Source: Elysia crispata (lineage: Eukaryota; Mollusca; Gastropoda; Plakobranchidae). Taken from it: a stretch of 64,000 bases of DNA. Where the stretch lies: the NCBI GenBank assembly GCA_033675545.1, contig JAWDGP010005126.1, positions 1 through 64,000 of the forward strand, in the 5' to 3' direction. Positions 29,601 through 37,963 of this stretch are shown here, piece after piece. How positions within the stretch are numbered: the first letter of the stretch is position 1; every line of letters begins with the position of its first letter. The translations under genes were made by a program, and so were the position numbers. The notes below the pieces were generated by a model. The model saw nothing but the letters and a program-made list of their open reading frames with translations. It ran no database searches and was not told where the DNA came from.

Positions 29601-32377
29601 TTTTTACTTCGTTTCTTCTGCTTAATTCCCTTGAAAGACCGTTGTGTGAACTGCTTTATAAATAATGATTGCTGTAAATGTAAAGGTTGGAAATGGTAGA
29701 GAGTTCTCAAAAGCATTGCTGAGGAGAAAAAGAACCTTTTTAAAATCTTAATTCCCTTGAAAGTTTTTGTTAAGACCATTATGTGAACTGCTTTTTGAAT
29801 AACGATTGCTGTAAATGCAAACTTTGGAATTGCAAGAGAGTTCTCAATGGCGATGCCAAGGAGAAAGAAAAATCTTTTTAAAATCTCAATTCATGAGAAT
29901 CATGAAAGTACTAATCAGAATCTATGTCTTGATGATATATAAACTTACGTCGGCAGTAAAATTATTTAGTTTCTTATTAAATTGTTTTTCAAGGTCGTCC
30001 ATGACCTTTTCTTTCACATCATAAACACTTGGGTCCATTCTGGAAAATACAAAGTATAAGATTCAGTGAATTTGTAAGAACAAAACGCAATTAGCAGTAA
30101 TATGAAGAGAAAATATTTTGTTTAAAAAAAAATAAAAATATCACGAAAATATATAATGTTTTTTGCAATTAAACTTGTAGACAAAAGAAGCAACAACAAA
30201 GGAAAAAGGAAAAAGGGGTTTTAAAAAACGAACTAGGCACTGGAAAAGCAGTAAAGAAGATGGAAAATAATTACCCTTTCATTCGTTCTGATTTTTTTTA
30301 CCACAGCTAATTGTAAAAAAATTCACAGCTCACCGATTTTAAGTGACTTGCTAGTCTACTGCAGCATTCTTGTCTGCAGGCCTCGTAGCTCATGCTTCTT
30401 TGATACATTGCGTTAGAAAAAATACTAGTATTGTCTTTCCAAGATCTTTCAGCCTCTTGTTAAAGTAACCCCCATATCCTGGTACCCCTGGTATATGAGG
30501 CTCATAAGATGAACTGATTGGTTTTGGCTTTACTAGCATGATATCCATTTTGACATAAGTTGGTTTTGTCATGGCTGGTGAAGATTAAGATCTGGGCTTG
30601 CTTTTCTGAGTGTATTAACAAAAATTAATTCCAACAAAAACCTGATAAATCAAGCTTCAAAGGAAACGAGCCAAGAGACAAAGACTGTCAGGAAATTCAC
30701 CGTATTATCTTTTTTGAATATCATTTATTTTCAACTCTTTCTCCCCTCCTCTATTTTTTATTTGTTTCATTCGCTCTCTCTTTTTTTTAACATCAGACAT
30801 ACTCTTTGTCTCTTCGTGTTCTCATCTTGCAACAGCCTGCGTCTCCCTCAGTGCTCCGTTCCTTTGATCGAAGACTAGCTTTTCACTAGCCACTTCAGCT
30901 ATAATTAACTCGTTAGTCTTTCGTTATTAGGTTAATGCTTGTCCTTTATAAGAGGCCTATGTGCAGCTAGCGTGAAATCCTTTTATGTAACCATAAGGAG
31001 GGGTATTCCGACCTCGACAGAGACAAATTACTCTCTTTAGCGTACAGACTCTTTCTCAATCTCTCTCCCTCGTTCTCACGCTCTCTCTCTCTCAATCTAT
31101 CTGTCTATCTATCCCTCTATCAATCTATCTATCCATCTATCTATCTATCTATCTATCTCTCTTTCCAGCTGATCTAACCCCCAACATAACGAGTCACATA
31201 ATAAAGTATAACCATGCCAACGCCATAACTGACCATTTAAATTAACCTACGCACTGCCGTACTTTTAACCAATTACATGCTCCGTCTGATCCAGCTACAT
31301 ACATGAATAATCTGGATATTACATTTTTTCCCACGATTCTAACACAGCAATACATTAAAGGTGAAACAACCATACGCTTGATAACCTATTCAATATTAAT
31401 TTTTTTAACATGAAGTTCTAAAGATGTCTGCTTTCCCAAAACTGGATAATGTGTTCCTTTGACTCTCCGTCTCTCTATCACTCTGCCTGTACTTTTTTGT
31501 CTCTGAATATCTCTCTCACTCTCTCACACACACACACACCCTCTCTCTCTCTCTCTCCCTATCCCCTTCTAAAGAAGAAGAAGAAGAAGAAGAAGAAGAA
31601 GAAGAAGAAGAAGAAGAAGAAGAAGAAGAAGAAGAAGAAGAAGAAGAAGAAGAAGAAGAAGAAGAAGAAGAAGAAGAAGAAGAAGAAGAAGAAGAAGAAG
31701 ACGAAGAAGAAGAAGAAGAAGAAGAAGAAGAAGAAGAAGAAGAAGAAGAAGAAGAAGAAGAAGAAGAAGAAGAAGAAGAAGAAGAAGAAGAAGAAGAAGA
31801 AGAAGAAGAAGAAGAAGAAGAAGAAGAAGAAGAAGAAGAAGAAGAAGAAGAAGAAGAAGAAGAAGAAGAAGAAGAAGAAGAAGAAGAAGAAGAAGAAGAA
31901 GAAGAAGAAGAAGAAGAAGAAGAAGAAGAAGAAGATCATGAATAAGAATAAAAAGATGAAGAAGAAGAAGAAGAAGAAGAAGAAGAAGAAGAAGAAGAAG
32001 AAGAAGAAGAAGAAGAAGAAGAAGAAGAAGAAGAAGAAAAATAAATAAGCATAAAGGGTTCAAGATCTGGAATGTCTGTATTAGAGTCAAAGGTTTATTG
32101 GCCTCGATTAAACTTGTAATATTGGGTAAAGAATAGTGTAGACCAAGATCCGTGGTGATAATAAATATAAAAATATGGGTTTATTAGTTCATAAATTCAC
32201 AATTAGATATAGAAAACCATAATTGATATCGAATGTGTGAAAAGGATTTATAAAGACTACACTATTACAAACTATAAATCTAGCACTAGAAGGTTAGGGT
32301 TTAACCCACTTAAAAGGCGAGGCTTGGATAAAAATAAAAAAAATAAAAAGTTCTTAGTGTACTTACCCTGTAGCCAT
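5678..32377 (-). CDS. Gene A: coiled-coil / NHL-like beta-propeller protein, 11 coding exons, 566 aa
   Basis: Complete spliced gene read on the minus strand. Coding exons: 32367-32377, 29949-30039, 27731-27827, 26817-27361, 26409-26489, 24764-24855, 22872-23007, 19606-19761, 15120-15249, 7585-7707, 5678-5916. They total 1701 nt and stay in frame across every junction. Layout: helical N-terminus (1-66), long coiled coil (67-248), second helix (249-275), Ala/Thr/Pro linker (276-305), then five exons (306-566) resembling NHL/TRIM C-terminal propeller blades, with the motif GIDLIDLSG near residues 433-441. TRIM-NHL proteins normally carry RING and B-box domains; none is visible here, so a ubiquitin-ligase role is not claimed. 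Function is unknown; a scaffold or ligand-binding role is inference. An acceptor just before exon 2 and the plus-strand paralog (gene B), with matching phases and mostly identical exon lengths, support the model. A possible ATTAAA poly(A) signal lies about 100 bp past the stop (5576-5581). Confidence 0.9.
5917..7584 (-). other. Gene A intron 10
   Basis: AT-rich intron with nothing recognisable beyond its splice sites. Confidence 0.8.
7585..7707 (-). CDS. Gene A exon 10 (propeller blade)
   Basis: 123 nt, residues 448-487, acceptor AAACGACAG, donor GTTTGT. The pattern SS---P--M-TT-D-CL-M-L----I-K matches gene B exon 10, which has the same length and the same unusual GTTTGT donor. Because 123 is a multiple of 3, skipping it would keep the frame. 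Confidence 0.88.
8070..8225. repeat. GA/GAAA microsatellite
   Basis: About 155 bp of AGAG and GAAAGAGA units. Confidence 0.95.
8994..9052. repeat. (GA)n microsatellite
   Basis: Almost pure GA, about 59 bp. Confidence 0.95.
10994..11060 (+). mobile_element. tRNA-like SINE head
   Basis: A-box-like GGTAGCTCAAAAAGTAAAATG and B-box-like AAGTTCAAACC, 30-40 bp apart. No good cloverleaf, so a tRNA-derived SINE or tRNA relic. Confidence 0.45.
12930..13065. repeat. GA/GACA microsatellite
   Basis: Mixed GAGA and ACAG units leading into the 222-bp duplication. Confidence 0.9.
13060..13458. repeat. 222-bp tandem duplication containing a tRNA-like SINE head
   Basis: Copy 1 13060-13281, copy 2 13282-13458, nearly identical from CTAGACAGACAGGCACACC to GAAAACGTCCTTGA. 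Each contains GCTCAGCTGATAAGC (A-box-like) and CAGTTCGAGTAT (B-box-like). A worn relative lies around 13930-14130. Confidence 0.85.
14640..14740. repeat. Compound CA-TA-GA microsatellite
   Basis: (CA)n to 14659, TA-rich to 14684, then (GA)n to 14740. A separate (GA)n lies at 14152-14200. Confidence 0.95.
15120..15249 (-). CDS. Gene A exon 9 (most conserved propeller blade)
   Basis: 130 nt, residues 404-446, acceptor TTTCTACAG, donor GTAAGG. It contains AIAAVSTRTLAVGYLSG and GIDLIDLSGNIL; 24 of 43 residues match gene B exon 9. The IDLIDLSG-L strand pattern is typical of NHL-type blades in TRIM-like proteins. Confidence 0.93.
15250..19605 (-). other. Gene A intron 8 (4.4 kb)
   Basis: Contains a Penelope-type end unit (16627-16832), a CT tract at 17275-17335 and a GC-richer patch at 17620-17740. 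No exon seen. Confidence 0.75.
16627..16832 (-). mobile_element. Penelope-type end unit, second solo copy
   Basis: Same unit, in the same orientation as the 43.3-kb copy (shared TTTTGTATAACTTGTTAAAG, GTAGTTATACAGTTGTGT). Lies in intron 8 of gene A, with a TA/T-rich insertion in the middle. Confidence 0.8.
19606..19761 (-). CDS. Gene A exon 8 (propeller blade; GC-AG donor)
   Basis: 156 nt, 52 codons, residues 352-403, acceptor TTTATTCCAG. It aligns with gene B exon 8 (156 nt), which ends at Lys before GTGAGT. In gene A the same position reads AAG then GCGAGT, a strong match to a GC-AG donor. A GTAAAT four bases further would put exon 9 out of frame, so the GC donor is preferred. Confidence 0.88.
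19762..22871 (-). other. Gene A intron 7 (3.1 kb)
   Basis: Includes a two-copy 45-50-bp repeat at about 19797-19890, an A-run at 21334-21355 and AT-rich sequence. No exon seen. Confidence 0.75.
22872..23007 (-). CDS. Gene A exon 7 (first propeller blade)
   Basis: 136 nt, residues 307-351 plus a split Ser. The end DMKLLPGGLVVFADGKNKCV then KLYDWQ is NHL/WD-like: a G-G-L-V-V strand, an Asp-turn and a K-L-Y strand. Gene B exon 7 is also 136 nt, with AKLLPGGLVLLAD and CVKLFNRH. Confidence 0.92.
23360..23393. repeat. (TA)n microsatellite
   Basis: About 34 bp of TA. Confidence 0.9.
23540..24150 (+). mobile_element. LINE (endonuclease-RT type) remnant
   Basis: The left part reads MRYANDAVLIAENKEEFQQL, the RT active-site region (usually YADD; here YAND), followed by stops. 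The right part, 23712-24038, carries GCQVWAILK, LEATEMWFLRRMLRIS and FGHLMRI--EHLETTG-IEGKR, the conserved C-terminal end of RTE/CR1-like ORF2 proteins. The stretch normally between them is missing, so there is a large internal deletion. It lies antisense in intron 6 of gene A. Dead; the exact clade is not resolved by eye. Confidence 0.85.
24764..24855 (-). CDS. Gene A exon 6 (Ala/Thr/Ser/Pro-rich linker)
   Basis: 92 nt between acceptor TGTAACCCAG and donor GTAAAC. Residues 276-305 contain TTLASASAVATPPGPP. Low complexity, probably a flexible hinge between stalk and propeller. Gene B exon 6 is one codon longer and has the matching LASAAATT segment. Confidence 0.9.
24856..26408 (-). other. Gene A intron 5
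   Basis: AT-rich; nothing recognisable. Confidence 0.75.
26409..26489 (-). CDS. Gene A exon 5 (short helix, GLGKLQKLL)
   Basis: 81 nt, 27 codons, residues 249-275, acceptor TTTCACCAG, donor GTAAAG. It contains EIRGLGKLQKL, which aligns with QISGLRKLQTV of gene B exon 5 (84 nt). Charged and probably helical, ending the stalk. Confidence 0.9.
26490..26816 (-). other. Gene A intron 4, with TA microsatellite
   Basis: Short intron dominated by about 67 bp of (TA)n at 26598-26664. Confidence 0.85.
26598..26664. repeat. (TA)n microsatellite
   Basis: About 67 bp of TA, self-complementary, inside intron 4 of gene A. Confidence 0.95.
26817..27361 (-). CDS. Gene A exon 4: hendecad coiled-coil stalk
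   Basis: 545 nt, residues 67-248, acceptor TTTATTTCAG, donor GTTAAT. Residues 96-237 form 13 tandem units with consensus KLEGAQQSFSE: twelve of 11 residues and one of 10. Hydrophobic positions (Leu2, Ala/Val5, Phe/Leu9) are spaced 3-4-4, which defines a hendecad coiled coil, a nearly straight rod. The gene B exon is 116 nt; the difference is 429 nt, exactly 13 x 33. The array therefore looks like an expansion of a 33-bp coding unit in gene A. Confidence 0.92.
27362..27730 (-). other. Gene A intron 3
   Basis: 369 bp; nothing recognisable beyond its splice sites. Confidence 0.8.
27731..27827 (-). CDS. Gene A exon 3 (helical segment, LTQAFPDLS end)
   Basis: 97 nt between acceptor CGTCCTTAG and donor GTAAGA, residues 35-66. 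It shares the pattern SRE-A--VFE----FLTQ-FP with gene B exon 3, with the same length and phase. An open frame on the opposite strand here is its shadow. Confidence 0.9.
27828..29948 (-). other. Gene A intron 2
   Basis: Contains a two-copy tandem duplication at 29621-29890. No exon seen. Confidence 0.8.
29621..29890. repeat. Tandem duplication, about 126 + 144 bp
   Basis: Both copies start CTTAATTCCCTTGAAAG and share GTGAACTGCTTT, GATTGCTGTAAATG and GAGAGTTCTCAA in order. Diverged, so not recent. Confidence 0.8.
29949..30039 (-). CDS. Gene A exon 2 (N-terminal helical segment)
   Basis: Acceptor TTTTCCAG, one base, then MDPSVYDVKEKVMDD..., ending NNFTAD at donor GTAAGT. 91 nt, the same as exon 2 of gene B, with 14 of 30 residues identical by hand alignment. 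Translation could also start at this Met if exon 1 is untranslated. Confidence 0.9.
30040..32366 (-). other. Gene A intron 1, with long GAA/TTC tract
   Basis: Holds a CT/ATCT-rich stretch (31070-31165) and the trinucleotide array at 31572-32038. No exon seen. Confidence 0.75.
31572..32038. repeat. GAA/TTC trinucleotide array, about 465 bp
   Basis: About 121 AAG units to 31935 with one C interruption near 31702, a 20-bp break, then about 27 more units. Lies in intron 1 of gene A; the gene-sense strand is TTC. The open frames across it (poly-Lys, poly-Phe, poly-Leu) are artefacts. Confidence 0.97.
32367..32377 (-). CDS. Gene A exon 1 (11-nt start exon, encodes MAT + split Gly)
   Basis: Minus strand reads ATGGCTACAGG followed by the donor GTAAGT. 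The two leftover G bases join the A at the start of exon 2 to give Gly, then the in-frame ATG of exon 2. Gene B has ATGGCTCTAGG plus GTAAGT in the same place, phase and length. Upstream 5' UTR limits are unknown. Confidence 0.75.
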
Positions 32378-34256
32378 TGTTTCGTGAAGAATCAGAAAAA
32401 TCAACTATAACTTAATTAAGAAATAGCCTATTACTAGACCTAATTCAGTTTTAAATCTTGTTTGAAATATAGTTAGATTATCTGAAGATAAACTTTAGTA
32501 CCGTAGACGATACGTGTCTCAATTTTATTTTAAGTCTATAGGATAATCAAATTATAAACGTTTATGCTGGTGTATAACTGGATCTGTAAAGTCTGTGCAA
32601 AGAATCAGCCTCTCGTCTAGATTTGGATCTGATAGAAACTGGTGTGCTCCTCTACAGCGTTTTACAGCGTCTGGATGTGAAATCTAGAAAACATGTCCGT
32701 CGCTTTTGAGGACGTGGCAGCTGGTGTGGTTCAGAGAACTTCGGCCCCTTTTCCGAGAAATCCTGCAGAACTGAAACTGATTTTGTCAAAGCTATCTAAA
32801 TAAATCCCGTATTTTAAAACTGAAATCTATCTTGAATCATGTGCGGGTGGAAATGAGGTGTTCAGAAAGTGAGTGTATAAAATAATGGTTGTGGAGGCTG
32901 GGAGTATCAGGTCGTCTATACAGTATTTTTTTTTAAGTTTTCCTAATTTAGGGGAGGACGTGTATTATATATTGCTATTACGAATCAAATTGTATATTAA
33001 AAATTATTACCCTTTTTCTTGTTCTCATTCCATCTTCCTATCTGTCCTTGTTCCATTTAAAAAATACGAACGAAGAGTTTGAAGAAGTAGAAGAAATGTA
33101 GAAGGAATTATGTCTTCACGAACAGGCCAGACATTTACTCTGAATTATACAAATTTGATTCAAACAAGAAACAAAGCATTCCAGAATTGCAATTAAAGAT
33201 GTTTATTTTTCCCGCTTTCTCACCACCTCGCCACTGTTTACTCGACAAAATACAGAAAAAAGGTCTGTCATGTATGTGTCAGAAAAGACTATTGGTCAAG
33301 CAAATAACTAATACAGGGTGTTCAATATTATGGAAGAGAGATAAAATTTAGATTTTGTGCGATATTTTACGCTTTGGTGTGTAAGAAACGAAACAACAAG
33401 TTACATGAATAATTCACTTTTAAGATCTTTCTTTTTTACCTTGGTTGGAACCTAATGTTACGAGGAGTTATTTCTCATGTCATAAAAAGGACTTTCTTTG
33501 CAATGGAAGCTTTTTCTGGTTCACAGGCTATCATTAGTTTCATAATTTTAATGTCTAAGCCTTGTAAATTAGTGTTCCTGAGGAACGTAGAGAAGGGAAC
33601 TTACTGCAGAGTTCCATAACTTGTATTTCAGTTCCTGGTTCAGTTTCAGTTTCATTTTAATATCTTTCCAATAGAAAACAGGAAATTGGTAGGGGTGAGG
33701 GCAAACGTCGGGTGTTGCATGCATGTGTGCTGATGAGAGAATACGTGCACACACACACACAGAAAAATAGCGAACGTTTATCTTATGACACATAGCTGTT
33801 ATACAAGAGTCACGTTGATTGCGATTTCCTCTCAGCTCCCTGCCTTGTGACGTGAAGGACGACGGTGTAGAGGCCAACGAATCGGAAATAAGAATAAAGA
33901 AGAATAATTCATGACGGGAAAAGCTATATGAGAGCGACAAAATGACTAATTGTATCAGGAAGAAAATTTATTGGCAGGGATGAAGTAAAAAGTCCCGCAC
34001 GAAAATCATATCTTTGATCCAAAAATACGAGTTCTTATTTTACATGAGGATTAGCAGAAAATGTGATAAAACTGGGTTTCCTCTTACACGTCTTAGTACT
34101 GTACGTCTGTCTGTCCGTTTGTACCTCTGCCTATGCCTCTCCGCTTTCTCTCTCTCTTCCTCCCTCCCTCTCTCTCCCCCTTCCTCTCTCTCCCTCTCTC
34201 TGTTTCTATGTTTTCTCTCCCACTCTCTCTTTCTTTTTTTTCTTTATTTCAAACAG

Positions 34257-34295
<39 letters not shown>

Positions 34296-35111
34296 GAAGA
34301 CATTACTTTCAATTCTTTATATATTGTAATTTAATTTTTTAAAGTTTAATGCTTTAATGGAGAAGATGGGTTACACATTCCAGAAATCATATTTTCAAGA
34401 GATACTTAGACCATTGTAAACGATAGGGGAAAAGTTATTGTTTGGGCCCAAAACGCATCTCTTGCTTCTCTTCAGAATCAAGTTTAATTGTGCCTTTCCT
34501 ATTTTATTTTCTCTATCTTTTTCATCTTCCTACCCTATTTGTTTCCATTTAGAAAAAAAAGGAAATATTTTGGTAGAAAGAGAGAAGGAAGTCAAAGAAA
34601 ATGATTAACAAGGTATTTGAAAAAAAAATGAAGAAGTGAGAAATTGACTTTAAATTATATGAAATAAGGCAAACGAGGACAAAAAAGATAGCTTTGTGAT
34701 TGAAATAAAACAATATTTTTTTCATCTTTGTTAGCGATCTTGTCTTTCTGATTGCTTCAGACCACATGTATCTCTCAACCCGACGAGATACAGGCAAAGG
34801 GCTACAGATTTATGCAGTCAGGACAATCTAAATTGGTAAAGCTTACAATTGATGCGCTGTGTGCTATGTAATCAAAGACCGATACGGTTGAAATCTATCC
34901 AATCTTAACAGTTAAAACATGGAAAAAATAAAGAAAAAAAAGCAAGACAAAACATAAAGAAACATGAGTTTTGTTCAGATTTTAGTTATTTCATTTTTAT
35001 CCTTGCATTGGAAGGAAATCACAATAATGATATATTTTTCATCATGTTACTATAATGATTATCTATTTCTTTAAGACAAGCGTTTGAGGCTTACAAGCTA
35101 TCAATAAGTTC
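32378..35111. other. Region upstream of gene A
   Basis: Should hold the 5' UTR and promoter of gene A; no convincing TSS can be fixed. GC rises slightly at 32600-32760. 33820-33870 shares GACGACGGTGTAGAGG with 35985-36003, a small dispersed repeat. Confidence 0.4.
34130..34294. repeat. CT-rich stretch and (TA)n
   Basis: CT/CCCT units to about 34240, then (TA)n at 34264-34292. Confidence 0.9.
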
Positions 35112-35116
35112 ATGTC

Positions 35117-35693
35117 TGTAAAGCATTGTGCTATAAGTTAATCTATTCATTTCCTCAGCCTTTTAGGTGCGTAACTTTTGGGTAGCGGATCGACTAGATC
35201 TATGTACATTATCTTATTTAGTTGCATAATGTTTGTATTTCAAGCCTAAAAACTTAGTCTTGTTTATTGAACACAGCCCGCACTTGTATGGTCAAGATTC
35301 TCCTGGAATCTCCGACTTAGTTCTAGCATAGTAATGATCTCGTCACCTCTTATTTACCTTTGTTTTGATTGGTTGCTAATTGCTTTTGACGTGTACCAAG
35401 AATATTCTCTTACGATTTATGTTATTCATTTTCTGTATGATTCGATTTTGTATAAATAAGAGTCGAAATTATGTTTAATGAGTCAATATCAAGTCTACAG
35501 TGAGTGATTGTTAAGTCTACCTACAGTGAGTGATTATAGAGTCAAGCTCTTGCGTTGGATTAAACAGTTTGCAATTTTGACTTGCGGACTCCGGACTTAT
35601 TTTCTACGGACAAGTTGTGTGATTGGGTGTATATATTTTCAAACCTTAGACAAATAGAGCCTAACAGATCAACCCCATCATAATTCTGTTACA
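35117..35693 (+). mobile_element. Solo LTR of an LTR retrotransposon (577 bp)
   Basis: Begins TGTAA and ends TTACA, a perfect 5-bp terminal inverted repeat, and is flanked by the 5-bp target-site duplication ATGTC at 35112-35116 and 35694-35698. A TATA box (TATAAATA, 35451-35458) sits inside, as expected for an LTR promoter. No internal coding region is attached, so it is a recombination product. Intact ends and target duplication suggest moderate age. Family likely Ty3-type by its termini; uncertain. Confidence 0.82.
35451..35458 (+). promoter_or_regulatory. LTR TATA box
   Basis: TATAAATA about 335 bp into the solo LTR, followed by an R/U5-like stretch with two AGTGAGTGATT copies. Confidence 0.5.
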
Positions 35694-37390
35694 ATGTCTA
35701 TTCCAATACCTCTTTGTAAACATGATTTATCAGGAACTTAGAGGAAAACAAGCATTGCAAGTGTTTGACACTTGCATTTCAATTATAGTTTCAGAATCAA
35801 TTTTATGTCTGCCAATTTAAAAGAGGGAAAGAGGACAGTTTTATGAATAGAATTTATGCGCGATTGCATTAGTATGCGGTGTATGGTATAAATCCCAACA
35901 AAAACTTTGATATTATGGCATAATGTCAAGTGAGGTATGGTCTTTTGTCATCTCCCTACCTCGAGACGTGCAAATAACTTTGATAGGCGACGGTGTAGAG
36001 GAAAGGTAACAGTGGACAAGAATATGACAGGAAATGCACCATAAAGTTAAGAAGAACAGTCACCTAACTCCTTGTAACGGCCTTTAGAGTTCTTTTTCTT
36101 GTTTTACTTTATCCCAATTTATTTATTTATTTTTTGCGTTTCAACCAATGTCGATTTTACAACCATTTTTAGGCCCTAAAGAGCTCAAAAAACATTGATG
36201 AGTCGTCAGGTTGCACAGCTTTGATCCAAAAAATTCTAATGTGCTTAGAAAAAAACATAACCTATCTCGTGTTTACAATTGCAAACCCTGTTTCAGAATT
36301 AATTTATCCCTTAACAAGTTCGGGTGCATGCATGCATTACCTCGTGATAAAATACAAAAGGATATAAAAATTACACATGACGTCAATCGAATGTTCTAAA
36401 AATACTAAAACAAACTCTGCTTATGTAATTTTGTAAACCTTCACACCGCATCTCCCTCAGTCGGACGTGCAAATGTTTTGTCCTTTTTATTTACATGTAT
36501 CTTATTTCCTTAATCCATAGTTTCAGTGAGCATGTTAAAATGTGTAGTGTAATTTGTGATGTCTTTTAGTTACTTCACCATATCCGCCCATGCATGGCAG
36601 GTTAGTTGTAAAACACTGGAAAAAGAGATTGGGTTAAATGCAAAGAACTGTTTATTTTTTAACAGATCCACGAGTAAAATATACTCATATTTTCTCCTCC
36701 CTTTCTTTCTTCTTTTTAAATGCTTCCTTCCCTCCGCTTATCTATCTTCTATTATCTTTATAAATACCTATACCCAATCCCTATCTTTCGAATTGTTTGG
36801 CAGTCTCATTTTATATCTTTCTCTTGCTGTATCAAATCTATTATTCTGCTTTTCTTTCCTCTGAACCTTTTTCTAAAATTAGCTTAACCTCTCATTCATT
36901 ACTTGTATAACTCTTTTTCTCTCTCATCCTTTCTCTCCACATTAAGTGGGATTTTTGAATCATCAATATTCTCAGGAAAATGTATATGGGATTCAAAGCC
37001 CGATCCTTAATGAATACAATGTGTAAAGAAAACGTTGGATCGAGACAATTTATCCATGTCAAATCTATGACACGGTTTCTCTACTCCCCTGTTTGTTTTA
37101 AACTGTTCAGCAGCACATAGAGGCCAGATTTAAGTTCTTTATTCTGTTAATAGTTCAACATAAACTGAAAAATTTCCTTTAGATAAGTTAAAGACTCATC
37201 TCATACGGTTCTCAGTTTGGGATTTTCTCTAATTTTATAAATGAGTGATTGGTGACACCAGTTAAATCAGTCGTTAATAAGACTGCTGCTTTAAAAAAAG
37301 ACATAGACAGACAATATTCATGTCTATTTCCTTAGTCATGAGCATAAAAAATAGATATGCACACGGATCTCTATGCATAGTTGCACTTTC

Positions 37391-37773
37391 AGAACCGGTT
37401 TTTATCATAATCCGCGGTCAAATAAATTTCTAGAGAGTGGCACAGCTATTGCTACCATACGGCAACTTGCAGACTTAGCCACGCCTCAGAATGAAAAGCA
37501 AATTATAGAAAATACACTTTCGAGAAAATTAATTTCAGACCGGTTTTCCTCGTTGAAGTTAGTAGCTAAATAAAATCATACTAAGAATATGTTTTAAATC
37601 TTAGTTTGTGGACGGCAGATCAGGAAAAAATATTATTTTTAAATGTAACTTTAAAGACACAAAAAGGATGCGCTGCTTGGTTTTGTCCAATCTTACTAAC
37701 TTTATCTTTCCTTATTTTTGTGTGTATCACGCTGGATCTAACGTTCTGCGGAATATCTGTTTCTATCCTTCCT

Positions 37774-37812
<39 letters not shown>

Positions 37813-37894
37813 TGCTTTTCTTGTGTTCTTTTTTTAATTTTCTCTCTCTCTCTTTGATCCAACTTTTTTGCTTCTCTGCTACTTATTATCTCTT

Positions 37895-37963
<69 letters not shown>

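Noticed and set aside
31449-32090. Long open frames of poly-Lys, poly-Phe and poly-Leu
   Set aside because: They are the three readings of the GAA/TTC microsatellite, not genes.
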